NCBI GenBank assembly: GCA_002320605.1
Contig: DCKG01000005.1
Coordinates: 96,076 to 160,075 of the forward strand
Reading direction: 5' to 3'
DNA length: 64,000 bases
Origin: Bacteroidales bacterium UBA1680
Lineage (GTDB): Bacteria > Bacteroidota > Bacteroidia > Bacteroidales > UBA932
The translations under genes and the position numbers were made by a program. Below, piece after piece: positions 33,920-44,337 of the stretch; position 1 is the first letter of the stretch; the number at the start of each line of letters is the position of its first letter. The notes beneath the pieces were generated by a model that made no database searches, was not told where the DNA came from, and saw only the letters and a program-made list of their open reading frames with translations.

Positions 33920-36900
33920 ATGTCAAAAAAGACCAACAATAAGCGAATAATGTTCGCTAAATCAAAGATTCTGGAATATCCTGACCTTCTGGAAGTTCAG
34001 CTTAAATCATTCAAGGATTTTTTCCAGTTGGAGACTACGCCTGAGAATAGGAAAGACGAAGGTTTGTACCAGGTATTTCAGGAGATATTCCCGATCGAAG
34101 ACACGAGAAACAACTACAAGTTAGAGTTCATCGATTATTTCATCGACCCGCCTCAGTATTCGATCGAAGAATGTCTTGACAGAGGCCTCACCTACAGTGT
34201 CCCTCTTAAGGCAAAACTCCGCCTTTCGTGCAATGATCCGGAGCACGAGGACTTCGATACAAGAGTCCAAGACGTGTACTTAGGGAATATCCCTTACATG
34301 ACTCATGCCGGCACATTCGTAATCAACGGATCAGAAAGAATCATAGTTTCCCAGCTGCATAGGTCTCCAGGCGTATTTTTCGATCAGACCATGCATGCGA
34401 ACGGCACGAAGTTATATTCAGCTAGGATCATTCCTTTCAAGGGATCATGGATTGAATTCGCTACGGACATCAGCAACGTGATGTACGCCTACATCGACCG
34501 TAAGAAGAAATTGCCAGTCACTACCCTTCTGCGTGCTATAGGCTTCAGCTCCGACAAAGACATAATCAATATCTTCGGGCTCGCTGAGGAAGTGGCTGTG
34601 AACAAGAAGAACCTTCAGAAGAACGCCGGCAGAAAGCTGGCGGCCAAGGTTCTCAAGACTTGGACAGAAGATTTCGAAGATGAGGATACCGGAGAGGTCA
34701 TCCCTATCGAGAGAACTGTTCCCATCGTTGACAGAGGCGAGATCCTAGACGATGATACCATCGCCAAGATTTGCGACACTGATGTGAAAAACATCCTCCT
34801 TCAGAAAGATGAGGCTAACGCAAATGAATATGCCATCATCTTCAATACCCTTCAGAAAGATCCTACGAACACGGAAATCGAGGCTGTCAACTACATTTAC
34901 AAACAGCTGCGTAATTCCGAACCGCCTGATGAGGCAACCGCAAGGGATGTCATCGACAAGCTGTTCTTCTCAGAGAAGAGATACGATTTGGGCAACGTAG
35001 GCCGGTATCGTCTGAATAAGAAACTTGGCCTGACGACAGACCAAGATGTGAGGGTTCTCACGAAGAATGACATCATCGAAATCATCAAGTACCTGATTCA
35101 GCTTATCAACTCTAAAGCTATCGTCGATGACATCGATCACCTGAGCAACAGGCGAGTCAGGACGGTTGGCGAGCAACTTGCGAACCAGTTCAACGTAGGC
35201 CTCTCCAGAATGGCCAGGACCATCAGGGAGAGGATGAACGTTCGCGACAGCGAGCAGTTCAACCCGATCGACCTAATCAATGCGAAGACACTGTCTTCCG
35301 TGATCAATTCGTTCTTCGGCACCTCTCAGCTGAGCCAGTTCATGGACCAGACGAACCCTCTTGCTGAAATCACTCATAAGCGTCGACTTTCCGCACTCGG
35401 TCCTGGAGGACTTTCCAGGGAAAGAGCAGGTTTCGAGGTACGTGACGTGCACTACACGCATTACGGCCGTCTCTGCCCTATCGAGTCGCCTGAAGGGCCT
35501 AACATCGGCCTTATTTCCTCCCTGTGCGTTTATGCCAGGATCAACGACCTTGGATTCATTGAGACGCCTTATCGTGAGGTACACGAGGGAAAGGTGGATC
35601 TCTCGGACAAGGGCTGGCATTATATGACAGCAGAGGAAGAAGAGGACAAGAAGGTATCTCTCGCCAACGTTAAGATGTCCGATGACGGAGTCATCGAGTC
35701 AGACAGAATCCAATGCCGCCTAGAAGCCGACTTCCCTGTAGTTTCTAAGGAAGAAGTTGATTACATGGACGTGGCTCCTAACCAGATGGCATCTGTCGCG
35801 GCCTCCCTCATCCCATTCTTGGAGCACGATGACGCACACCGCGCACTCATGGGTGCCAACATGATGCGTCAGGCAGTTCCGCTCCTCAACCCAGAGGCTC
35901 CCATCGTGGGCACCGGCCTTGAGGAGAGAGTCTGCCTGGATTCCAGGACTCAGGTCAGGGCTAAAGGCAAAGGCTTGGTGACATATGTCGACGCTAACGA
36001 GATAAGAATAAAATACGACATGACTGATGACGAGAAATTCGTCAGCTTCTCTCCTGAAGAGACAGTCTACAAGCTTCCTATTTACAGAAGGACTAACCAG
36101 AGCACGACCATCACTCTGAAACCAACCGTTCGCAAGGGCGAGAGAGTAGAAGAGGGACAGGTTCTTACCGAAGGTTATGCTACTCAAGGCGGCGAGCTCG
36201 CTCTCGGCCGCAACCTGATGGTTGCCTTCATGCCTTGGAAAGGTTATAACTACGAGGATGCTGTCGTGATTTCTGAGGATATGGTTAAATGGGATATCCT
36301 GACCTCGGTGCATGTGGATGAATTCTTGACCGAAGTCCGCGGCACGAAGCGCGGCCCAGAGGAACTTACCTCAGATATTCCTAACGTAAGCGAGGATGCT
36401 ACCAAGAACATCGATAAGCAGGGTATCATCAGGGTCGGCGCTCACGTCGATCCGGGCGATATAATGATTGGTAAAATCACCCCTAAGGGTGAGAGCGATC
36501 CTTCTCCTGAGGAGAAGCTTCTCAAAGCCATATTCGGAGATAAGGCAGGTGACGTCAAAGACGCTTCTCTGAAGGCAAATCCTTCACTCAGCGGCACAGT
36601 CATCAAGACAGCTCTCTATGCTAAGGCTGCGAAGGAGACTGGCAGGAAAGGCGCAAAGGCCGATCAGAAAGTCAAGCTGGACGCAATTCAGCAAGATTTC
36701 GACAAGAAAGCCGCAAAGCTCTATGCTGATTTCATCAAGAGGCTTTCTACCCTCGTGAAAGGGAAGAAGAGCGCTGGCATCGGCGACCTCTACGGAGTGG
36801 AGATCATCCCTAAGGGAAAAGAAATCACCGCCGAGAAACTCAAGAGCATCGAGTATCAGAATATCAATTCGAGCAAGTGGACTCCTGATAAGGACACGAA

Positions 36901-37738
36901 TGAGCTAATTCAGGAACTCATCAACAACTATTGCATCACCTACAAGGAACTTGAGGCTAAGACGAAAAGGCAGCTCGACATGGTTAAAGTCGGGGACGAG
37001 CTCCCTAACGGAGTCATGCAGCTTGCTAAAGTCTACGTCGCTAAGAAGAGAAAGATCACCGTAGGTGATAAGATGGCAGGTCGACATGGTAACAAGGGCT
37101 GCGTCGCTAAGATTGTTCGTAGGGAAGACATGCCGTTCCTTGATGACGGAACTCCTGTGGACATCGTTTTGAACCCTCTCGGCGTGCCTTCTCGTATGAA
37201 TCTGGGTCAGATTTACGAGACCGTTCTCGGATGGGCTGGCAAGAAGCTCGGAGTTAAATTCAGCACGCCTATCTTCGATGGAGCCACCAACGAAGAAATC
37301 GACGATTACACAAAAAAGGCTGGCCTGCCACGCTACGGCAAGACTCGCCTGCGCGATGGAGGCACCGGAGACTGGTTCGACCAGAGCGCGACTGTCGGCG
37401 TGATCTACATGCTTAAGCTGGGCCACATGGTTGATGATAAGATGCATGCCCGTTCAATTGGTCCTTATTCTCTCATCACCCAGCAGCCTCTCGGAGGTAA
37501 AGCTCAGTTCGGAGGCCAGAGATTCGGAGAAATGGAGGTTTGGGCCCTTGAGGCGTTTGGCGCAGCCAACGCACTTCAGGAAATCCTCACCGTCAAGTCC
37601 GATGATGTCACTGGCCGTGCTAAGACTTATGAAGCCATCGTGAAGGGTGACCCTATGCCTGCTCCGGGCATTCCAGAATCCCTGAACGTGCTGCTGCATG
37701 AACTTAGAGGCTTAGGTCTCAAGGTAACGTTGGATTAA
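33920..37738 (+). CDS. rpoB: DNA-directed RNA polymerase subunit beta
   Basis: A 1272-residue beta subunit of RNA polymerase, normal length for Bacteroidota. Seen in order: the beta lobe start (MFAKSKILEYPDLLEVQLKSF), GTFVINGSERIIVSQLHRSPG, and the rifampicin region with FGTSQLSQFMDQTNPLAEITHKRRLSALGPGGL. NVRDSEQFNPIDLIN and IESPEGPNIGLISSL, active-site-near GYNYEDAVVISE, KMAGRHGNKG and the C-terminal clamp (PLGGKAQFGGQRFGEMEVWALEA) follow. A lineage-type insertion lies at about 890-960 (SLKANPSLSGTVIKTALYAKAAKETGRKG). The rifampicin-region residues look like the sensitive form (no change seen at the D, H and S positions). It is followed after 30 bases by rpoC. Confidence 0.99.
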   Translation: MSKKTNNKRIMFAKSKILEYPDLLEVQLKSFKDFFQLETTPENRKDEGLYQVFQEIFPIEDTRNNYKLEFIDYFIDPPQYSIEECLDRGLTYSVPLKAKLRLSCNDPEHEDFDTRVQDVYLGNIPYMTHAGTFVINGSERIIVSQLHRSPGVFFDQTMHANGTKLYSARIIPFKGSWIEFATDISNVMYAYIDRKKKLPVTTLLRAIGFSSDKDIINIFGLAEEVAVNKKNLQKNAGRKLAAKVLKTWTEDFEDEDTGEVIPIERTVPIVDRGEILDDDTIAKICDTDVKNILLQKDEANANEYAIIFNTLQKDPTNTEIEAVNYIYKQLRNSEPPDEATARDVIDKLFFSEKRYDLGNVGRYRLNKKLGLTTDQDVRVLTKNDIIEIIKYLIQLINSKAIVDDIDHLSNRRVRTVGEQLANQFNVGLSRMARTIRERMNVRDSEQFNPIDLINAKTLSSVINSFFGTSQLSQFMDQTNPLAEITHKRRLSALGPGGLSRERAGFEVRDVHYTHYGRLCPIESPEGPNIGLISSLCVYARINDLGFIETPYREVHEGKVDLSDKGWHYMTAEEEEDKKVSLANVKMSDDGVIESDRIQCRLEADFPVVSKEEVDYMDVAPNQMASVAASLIPFLEHDDAHRALMGANMMRQAVPLLNPEAPIVGTGLEERVCLDSRTQVRAKGKGLVTYVDANEIRIKYDMTDDEKFVSFSPEETVYKLPIYRRTNQSTTITLKPTVRKGERVEEGQVLTEGYATQGGELALGRNLMVAFMPWKGYNYEDAVVISEDMVKWDILTSVHVDEFLTEVRGTKRGPEELTSDIPNVSEDATKNIDKQGIIRVGAHVDPGDIMIGKITPKGESDPSPEEKLLKAIFGDKAGDVKDASLKANPSLSGTVIKTALYAKAAKETGRKGAKADQKVKLDAIQQDFDKKAAKLYADFIKRLSTLVKGKKSAGIGDLYGVEIIPKGKEITAEKLKSIEYQNINSSKWTPDKDTNELIQELINNYCITYKELEAKTKRQLDMVKVGDELPNGVMQLAKVYVAKKRKITVGDKMAGRHGNKGCVAKIVRREDMPFLDDGTPVDIVLNPLGVPSRMNLGQIYETVLGWAGKKLGVKFSTPIFDGATNEEIDDYTKKAGLPRYGKTRLRDGGTGDWFDQSATVGVIYMLKLGHMVDDKMHARSIGPYSLITQQPLGGKAQFGGQRFGEMEVWALEAFGAANALQEILTVKSDDVTGRAKTYEAIVKGDPMPAPGIPESLNVLLHELRGLGLKVTLD

Positions 37739-37768
37739 TATATTCAAGAATTTTGATATCTGATAAAT

Positions 37769-40700
37769 ATGCCTACTTTCAGCAATAAAGAAAATAAGGT
37801 AAAGAGCAACTTCCAGACAATAAGCATCTCGCTGGCCTCCCCTGAGGACATCATCGCGAGGTCTTGCGGAGAGGTTCTGAAGCCGGAGACCGTGAACTAC
37901 AGGACATACAAGCCTGAGAGAGACGGACTCTTCTGCGAGAAAATCTTCGGCCCGACGAAGGACTACGAGTGCTATTGCGGAAAATATAAGAGAATCCGTT
38001 ACCGCGGAATCGTCTGCGACAGGTGCGGCGTAGAGGTGACAGAGAAGAAGGTCCGCAGGGAAAGGATGGGACATATTGCCCTAACAGTTCCTGTGGCTCA
38101 CATCTGGTACTTCAAGAGCGCTCCTAACAAGATTTCCGCCGTGCTCGGCCTGCCTGCGAAAAAGCTTGAGAGCGTGATTTACTATGAGAAATATATAGTG
38201 ATTAATCCTGGGAAAGCCACGAATCCTTCTGGAGAGCCTGTCAAGAAAATGGATATGCTTTCCGAGGATGAATATCTCGACGTGGTGGCAAAGCTCCCAG
38301 ATAACGACAACCTGGCAGACGATGATCCAGATAAGTTCATCGCCAAGATGGGGGCTGAAGGAATCTACGACCTGCTAAAAGAAATAGATGTCGTAGAACT
38401 CGCGAGAGATCTCCGGCAGAAGATGCTTAACGAGACTTCTCAGCAGAGAAAGACCGAAGACCTCAAGAGGCTCAGCGTCGTGAAATGGTTCGTGGAGTCC
38501 AAGGACATCAACCGGCCGGAATGGATGATCATGAGGGTCATACCTGTGATTCCGCCGGATCTTCGTCCTCTCGTTCCACTGGACGGCGGAAGGTTCGCTA
38601 CCTCAGACCTCAATGACCTTTACAGAAGGGTGATAATCAGGAACAACCGACTCAAGAAACTGCTTGAGATCAAGGCTCCTGAGGTCATATTAAGAAACGA
38701 GAAGCGTATGCTTCAGGAAGCTGTCGACTCACTTTTCGACAACTCCAAGAAGTCCAGCGCCGTGAAGAGCGAGACGAACAGGGCACTTAAATCCCTGTCA
38801 GACTCCCTCAAAGGCAAACAGGGGCGCTTCCGTCAGAACCTGCTTGGAAAACGTGTTGACTACTCAGCACGTTCTGTGATCGTCGTCGGTCCTGAGCTGA
38901 ACATGCACGAGTGCGGTCTGCCTAAGTTCATGGCAGCTGAGCTCTACAAGCCATTCATCATCAGGAAACTGATCGAGAGAGGAATCGTGAAGACAGTGAA
39001 GTCTGCGAAGAAAATCGTCGACAGAAAAGACCCTGTGATCTGGGAAATCCTGGAGAACGTGATGAAGGGACACCCGGTTCTACTGAACCGTGCGCCTACC
39101 CTGCACAGGCTTGGCATCCAGGCATTCCAGCCACGAATGATCGAAGGCAAGGCCATTCAGCTACACCCACTCGCTTGTACGGCATTCAACGCCGACTTTG
39201 ATGGTGACCAGATGGCCGTCCATCTTCCGCTTGGAAACGCAGCCATCATGGAGGCACAGCTTCTCATGCTTGGCTCACAGAATATTCTTAATCCTGCCAA
39301 CGGTACGCCTATCACCGTGCCTTCCCAAGACATGGTCCTTGGACTTTATTATATTACTAAATTAAGACTAGGCACCAAGGGAGAGGGAATGACCTTCTAC
39401 GGACCAGAGGAAGTGATTATCGCATTCGATGAGAAAGCGATCGACATGCACGCTAAGATCAACGTCAGGATTTCGGTGGATAAGCAGGACGCTTCGAAGG
39501 GGACACAGATGGTCCAGACTTCTGCAGGAAGAATAATCGTAAATCAATATATTCCTGATGAAGTTCCTTTCGTGAATGAGGTTCTAGGCAAGAAAGCCCT
39601 TAGGAAAATCATCACGAACGTCATCAAGAACACCGGTGTCACCAGGACAGCTAAATTCCTTGATGACATCAAGAATCTGGGTTACGAACAGGCATTCAGG
39701 GCTGGAATTTCATTCAACCTGGGCGACGTGATTATCCCTAATGAGAAATACGATCTCATCGAGCAAGGCTACAAACAGGTAGAGGAAGTCAAGAGCAATT
39801 ATGCGATGGGCTTCATCACCAATAACGAGCGTTACAACAAGGTGATTGACCTGTGGACTTCCATCGACAATAAGCTCACGAACATAGTAGAGAAACAGAT
39901 TTCTTCAGACCAGCAGGGATTCAATCCAGTTTACATGATGCTGGATTCCGGTGCCCGTGGTTCTACCCAGCAGATCAAGCAGCTTTGCGGCATGCGAGGC
40001 CTGATGGCAAAACCTCAGAAATCCGGAGCTTCTGGTAATGAAATCATCGAGAACCCTATCGTTTCCAACCTGAAGGAAGGAATGTCGGTGCTGGAATATT
40101 TCATCTCTACGCACGGCGCTCGTAAGGGTCTTGCCGATACCGCCTTGAAGACAGCTGACGCAGGTTATCTTACCCGCCGTCTGGTGGATGTATCTCACGA
40201 TGTGATCATCACCGAGGAAGACTGCGGCACTCTTAGAGGTCTAGTGGCTACGGCCATCAAGAACAAGGACGAGGTCGTTGAGTCTCTTGGCGAGAGAATC
40301 CTTGGTAGGACTTCCGTGCACGACATATTCAACCCTCTCACTGGTGATCTTATCATAAAGGCTGGCGAGGAAATCAGGGAAGCCACCGCAGACTTGATAG
40401 ACTCGCTCCCTATCGAGCAGGTTGAGATTCGTTCCGTGCTCACTTGCGAGTCTCGCAAGGGTGTCTGCGCCAAGTGCTACGGCCGTAACCTGTCTACCAG
40501 CCGCATGGTTGAGCAAGGTGAGGTTGTCGGCGTCATCGCCGCTCAGTCTATTGGTGAGCCTGGCACCCAGCTGACTCTGCGTACATTCCATGTCGGTGGC
40601 ACTGCTTCCAGCGCAGCTACGGATTCTTCCATCGAGTCTAAATACGATGGCAAGCTTGCGTTCGAGGAACTCAGGACCATCAAGAGAATCGGCAATGATG

Positions 40701-42037
40701 GGACATCATGCGACGTCGTCGTAAGCCGTATGGCAGAGGTTAGCATCATAGACGAAAACACAGGCATCACATATTCACATTACGACGTTCCTTACGGATC
40801 CGTCCTCTACTTCAAAGATGGCGACAAGATAAAGAAGGGCGACTTGCTCTGCGAGTGGGATCCTTACAATGCCAACACCATCGTGGAGACTGCAGGTAAG
40901 ATCAAGTATGAGAATATGATAGATGGCACGACTTATAGAGAAGAGGCTTCCGATGCAATGGCTGTCAACAAAGACAAAGTCGTGATTGAGTCTAAGGATA
41001 AGTCCAAGAACCCATCTATCCTGATCGTCGATGAGAATGGCGTGCAAATCAGGCAATATAACTTGCCTGTGGGCGCCCATGTCACCGTTAACGATGGGGC
41101 GGAAGTGAAGGTTGGCGACATAATCGTCAAGATTCCGCGCGCGATTGGCAAGTCTACCGACATAACAGGCGGTCTGCCTCGCGTCACCGAACTCTTCGAG
41201 GCCAGGATTCCTAGCAGCCCGGCGATTCTCTCCGAGATAAACGGCGAAGTCATAATGGGCAAGGTGAAGAGAGGAAACCGCGAAATCGTCGTGAAGAACA
41301 AGTCCGGCATAGAGAAGCACTACCTTGTGCCTCTTACAAAGCAAATCCTAGTTCAGGAGAATGACTACGTCAAGGCTGGGACAAGGCTCTCCGATGGTGG
41401 AGTCTCCCCTACCGACATCCTGAATATCCTAGGCCCCGTGAAGGCTCAGGAATACATTGTCAACGAGATTCAGGCCGTATACCGTCTGCAGGGCGTTAAG
41501 ATCAACGATAAACACTTCGAGATCATCGTCCGCCAGATGATGCGCAAAGTCCAAATCACCGATCCGGGCGACACAGACTTCTTGCTTGAAGAGCTCGTGG
41601 ACAAGTGGGATTTCATGGATGCGAACGACCAGATCTATGGCAAATATTATGTCGTAGATCCTGCCGACTCAAGGAAATTCGAGAAGGGAGACATCGTCAC
41701 GGCACGTGACCTGAGAGACGAGAATGCCTCTCTCGAAAGACAGAGCCTCCAGATGATGGTGACCCGTGAGGCAAAACCTGCGACAGCTCAGCTCGTCCTC
41801 CAGGGAATCACGAGGGCCGCCCTTCGTACGAACAGCTTCATTTCAGCGGCATCGTTCCAGGAAACCACGAAGGTGCTCAGCGAGGCTGCCATCAGGGCTC
41901 GCGTTGACCATCTGGAAGGTCTGAAAGAAAATGTCATCTGCGGTCACCTCATTCCTGCAGGAACAGGCCTTAAGGACTATCAGGACATAGTCGTAGGGCG
42001 CAAGGACGAGTACGAGCAGGAGATGAACGAGCTGTAA
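37769..42037 (+). CDS. rpoC: DNA-directed RNA polymerase subunit beta'
   Basis: A 1422-residue beta' subunit. The N-terminal zinc site (CYCGKYKRIRYRGIVCDRCGVEV), the clamp (ERMGHIALTVPVAHIWYFKS), lid and rudder regions (RFRQNLLGKRVDYSARSVIVVGP) and the catalytic magnesium loop NADFDGDQMAVH are all present. The bridge helix and trigger-loop region follows (AQSIGEPGTQLTLRTFHVGG), and then the second zinc site (CESRKGVCAKCYGRNL). A beta-rich insertion of Gram-negative type lies between trigger-loop halves (about 970-1150). Length and order are typical. The gene is closed by a strong terminator. Confidence 0.99.
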   Translation: MPTFSNKENKVKSNFQTISISLASPEDIIARSCGEVLKPETVNYRTYKPERDGLFCEKIFGPTKDYECYCGKYKRIRYRGIVCDRCGVEVTEKKVRRERMGHIALTVPVAHIWYFKSAPNKISAVLGLPAKKLESVIYYEKYIVINPGKATNPSGEPVKKMDMLSEDEYLDVVAKLPDNDNLADDDPDKFIAKMGAEGIYDLLKEIDVVELARDLRQKMLNETSQQRKTEDLKRLSVVKWFVESKDINRPEWMIMRVIPVIPPDLRPLVPLDGGRFATSDLNDLYRRVIIRNNRLKKLLEIKAPEVILRNEKRMLQEAVDSLFDNSKKSSAVKSETNRALKSLSDSLKGKQGRFRQNLLGKRVDYSARSVIVVGPELNMHECGLPKFMAAELYKPFIIRKLIERGIVKTVKSAKKIVDRKDPVIWEILENVMKGHPVLLNRAPTLHRLGIQAFQPRMIEGKAIQLHPLACTAFNADFDGDQMAVHLPLGNAAIMEAQLLMLGSQNILNPANGTPITVPSQDMVLGLYYITKLRLGTKGEGMTFYGPEEVIIAFDEKAIDMHAKINVRISVDKQDASKGTQMVQTSAGRIIVNQYIPDEVPFVNEVLGKKALRKIITNVIKNTGVTRTAKFLDDIKNLGYEQAFRAGISFNLGDVIIPNEKYDLIEQGYKQVEEVKSNYAMGFITNNERYNKVIDLWTSIDNKLTNIVEKQISSDQQGFNPVYMMLDSGARGSTQQIKQLCGMRGLMAKPQKSGASGNEIIENPIVSNLKEGMSVLEYFISTHGARKGLADTALKTADAGYLTRRLVDVSHDVIITEEDCGTLRGLVATAIKNKDEVVESLGERILGRTSVHDIFNPLTGDLIIKAGEEIREATADLIDSLPIEQVEIRSVLTCESRKGVCAKCYGRNLSTSRMVEQGEVVGVIAAQSIGEPGTQLTLRTFHVGGTASSAATDSSIESKYDGKLAFEELRTIKRIGNDGTSCDVVVSRMAEVSIIDENTGITYSHYDVPYGSVLYFKDGDKIKKGDLLCEWDPYNANTIVETAGKIKYENMIDGTTYREEASDAMAVNKDKVVIESKDKSKNPSILIVDENGVQIRQYNLPVGAHVTVNDGAEVKVGDIIVKIPRAIGKSTDITGGLPRVTELFEARIPSSPAILSEINGEVIMGKVKRGNREIVVKNKSGIEKHYLVPLTKQILVQENDYVKAGTRLSDGGVSPTDILNILGPVKAQEYIVNEIQAVYRLQGVKINDKHFEIIVRQMMRKVQITDPGDTDFLLEELVDKWDFMDANDQIYGKYYVVDPADSRKFEKGDIVTARDLRDENASLERQSLQMMVTREAKPATAQLVLQGITRAALRTNSFISAASFQETTKVLSEAAIRARVDHLEGLKENVICGHLIPAGTGLKDYQDIVVGRKDEYEQEMNEL

Positions 42038-42059
42038 GCGAAGTCAAGCAACTGTTGAA

Positions 42060-42093
42060 AAGCCGTATTGGGTATTCCCAGTACGGCTTTTTT
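42060..42093 (+). terminator. Intrinsic terminator after rpoC
   Basis: A 13-base-pair stem (AAGCCGTATTGGG with CCCAGTACGGCTT, one G-T pair) closes on a TATT loop and runs into six T residues at 42088-42093. It ends the long operon that began at the tRNAs. Confidence 0.9.
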
Positions 42094-42375
42094 GAATTTC
42101 GAATATTTTCATTTTTCGCATATAGCAGCTTGTAGATTGGAATTAGTAAGAAACTAGCCGAGAAAAGGCACGAGTTAATGACTTTGAAAAGGATAATATT
42201 ACAATTTCAATACAAATGATAAATATCCATAAGGGAACATATGTATCATTTTGAAAAATATGATTAAATTTATCACAAATTATTATGTCCCATTCGAAAC
42301 TAAACGAAAGACTTATGAACTAAAACGTAACAGTCTCGCTAATAGCCTGAAATAAATATATAGTTGAAAATATTT
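42094..42375. other. A/T-rich intergenic region upstream of PUL 2
   Basis: About 280 bases, very rich in A and T, between the rpoC terminator and the first gene of PUL 2. It must contain the PUL 2 promoter, but I find no clean -33/-7 pair. The closest is TCATTTTG around 42246-42253, with a wrong second base. No gene or RNA was seen. Confidence 0.4.
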
Positions 42376-44304
42376 ATGAACACAAAACATTTTATAGGGA
42401 AAACCCTTATTTTATTGATTGCATCATGTGTCACGCTGACATCATGCAGCAAGAATAGCTCAAATAATGAAGAAGACCTGAACGTTCAATTCTCAGTTCC
42501 TTCTTCAGTAGAAATCGACCAGAAAAATCCAGTGCTCACATTCAAGGTGCTTTTCGACAAGGCACCTCGCACAGACGACGTCATAATATTCACCGACGCC
42601 TCAGGAGTAGACCACAAGGCACCCATCGTGCAGGTTGACGGAAATCACTTCACGGTGGACTGCAAGAATGTCACTGCTTTCGGTAACTACTCCGTCTATG
42701 TAGCCAGAGGCTCTCAAAAGAAGAAAATGGGAGACACGACGGTGACTATCTCCGATGGAGTGCAGCCAGAAAAGGGTTCCACGGTATACGGCAAAGTCAG
42801 CTGTGACGGCACAGGTCTTCCGAACGTGGTAATCTCGGACGGAGTGGAGGTTGTGAAGACTGATGCGGAAGGAGTCTACCAGCTCAAGTCTGCGAAGAAG
42901 TACGGCTACATCTTCATTTCTACTCCGAGCGGCTACGAGACGGCATCCAACGGAGTCCTTCCAATAAATTACTTCAAGCTTTACAAGACGGCTGCGGTTG
43001 CCGAAAGAGTGGATTTCACCTTGCAGAAAGCCCCGGATCAGACAAACTATGCAATGCTCGTGTTCGGAGACATGCATCTCGCCGGTGGCAGGAACAAGGA
43101 CAGGCAATGGTTCTCCAACTTCTGCAGCGACGTGAATGAATATCTCGCCACGAACAAGGGTGAGGCTACTTACGGCATCACCCTTGGCGACATGACTTGG
43201 GACTATTACTGGTACAGCAATTCTTACCAGTTCAGCCAATATCTCGCAGATGTCAATGCAATCAAAGGCTTGACAATCTATCAGACCATCGGCAATCACG
43301 ACCATGACATGAACAAGGCTGGCGATTTCGAAACCATCATGCCTTTCGTCAGCCTGCTCGCACCGGATTACTACTCGTTCAACATAGGGAAGGTTCACTA
43401 CATCGTACTAGACGACATCCTCTGCACCAATACAGGAACAGGACGCGACGGACGCAAATATTCGGTGAAGGTCACGCAGGAGCAGTTTGACTGGCTCAGC
43501 AAAGATCTTTCCTACATCAGCACGAGTACTCCTCTTGTTGTTTCGATGCATGCGCCAACCTTCAATTTCTCCGCCTCCGACAAAACTAAGCTGCTTAGCG
43601 CTTTCTCGGCATTCAAGACCGTGCATTTCATAACGGGACACACTCACATCGTGGCTAACCAGACTGGTTCCAATTACATGGACCACAACTCCGGAGCCCT
43701 CTGCGCAGACTGGTGGGCATCAGTCTACAACACGGATGGTGCCCTGAACGTCGGCACTGACGGCTCTCCGGCAGGGTATCAGATTTTCAAAATCAGAGGA
43801 ACAGATTTCAGCTGGCAGTTTAAGCCGACAGGATTCAGCACCAACTATCAGTTCAGGACATACGACAGGAACCAGATTGAGCTGTCCGCCGCCAAATACA
43901 TGCCGGATGCCCCTGAGGCCAACAAGACATTCTTCAACGGTTTTGCTTCAACATGGGCTTCTACCAGCACTGCGAACGAGGTATACATTAACGTATGGAA
44001 CTTCGCTCCGGGCTGGAGCATAGAAGTCACCGAGGACGGGAAAGCACTGAACAACCTGACCGCAGCCAGCTACAGGGATCCTCTCCACATATTGACCACC
44101 AGCGTGAAATACATGAAATCCACTGCCGGCACAACATATTACACGACATCGGTCTGCCCACATCTCTGGAAAGTCACTGCCTCAAGCCCGACCAGCACCC
44201 TGGAAATCAAAGTGACAGACAGCTTCGGCAACGTCTATACGCAGACCATGAAGCGACCTAAGGCTTTTGACATAGACACCTATTCGAAAGAACTCGTCAA
44301 GTAA
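42376..44304 (+). CDS. Calcineurin-like metallophosphoesterase lipoprotein, first gene of PUL 2
   Basis: A 642-residue lipoprotein (start MNTKHFIGK; an in-frame TTG twelve bases earlier is less likely) with lipobox VTLTSC. An N-terminal beta region of about 90 residues (VQFSVPSSVEID...) precedes a carboxypeptidase-regulatory-like module (STVYGKVSCDGTGLPNVVISDG). Then comes the binuclear metallophosphatase domain, with all its metal motifs: FGDMHLAGG, GDMTWD, TIGNHDHD, VVSMHAPT and FITGHTHIVAN. A C-terminal beta domain (about 450-640) completes the three-part architecture of Bacteroidota calcineurin phosphoesterases. It probably removes phosphate or a phosphodiester from an extracellular glycan or metabolite; the real substrate is unknown. 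SusC follows after 33 bases, so it likely leads that operon. Confidence 0.9.
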   Translation: MNTKHFIGKTLILLIASCVTLTSCSKNSSNNEEDLNVQFSVPSSVEIDQKNPVLTFKVLFDKAPRTDDVIIFTDASGVDHKAPIVQVDGNHFTVDCKNVTAFGNYSVYVARGSQKKKMGDTTVTISDGVQPEKGSTVYGKVSCDGTGLPNVVISDGVEVVKTDAEGVYQLKSAKKYGYIFISTPSGYETASNGVLPINYFKLYKTAAVAERVDFTLQKAPDQTNYAMLVFGDMHLAGGRNKDRQWFSNFCSDVNEYLATNKGEATYGITLGDMTWDYYWYSNSYQFSQYLADVNAIKGLTIYQTIGNHDHDMNKAGDFETIMPFVSLLAPDYYSFNIGKVHYIVLDDILCTNTGTGRDGRKYSVKVTQEQFDWLSKDLSYISTSTPLVVSMHAPTFNFSASDKTKLLSAFSAFKTVHFITGHTHIVANQTGSNYMDHNSGALCADWWASVYNTDGALNVGTDGSPAGYQIFKIRGTDFSWQFKPTGFSTNYQFRTYDRNQIELSAAKYMPDAPEANKTFFNGFASTWASTSTANEVYINVWNFAPGWSIEVTEDGKALNNLTAASYRDPLHILTTSVKYMKSTAGTTYYTTSVCPHLWKVTASSPTSTLEIKVTDSFGNVYTQTMKRPKAFDIDTYSKELVK

Positions 44305-44337
44305 TTTTTAGCAATTATACACTAATCGTCAATCAAT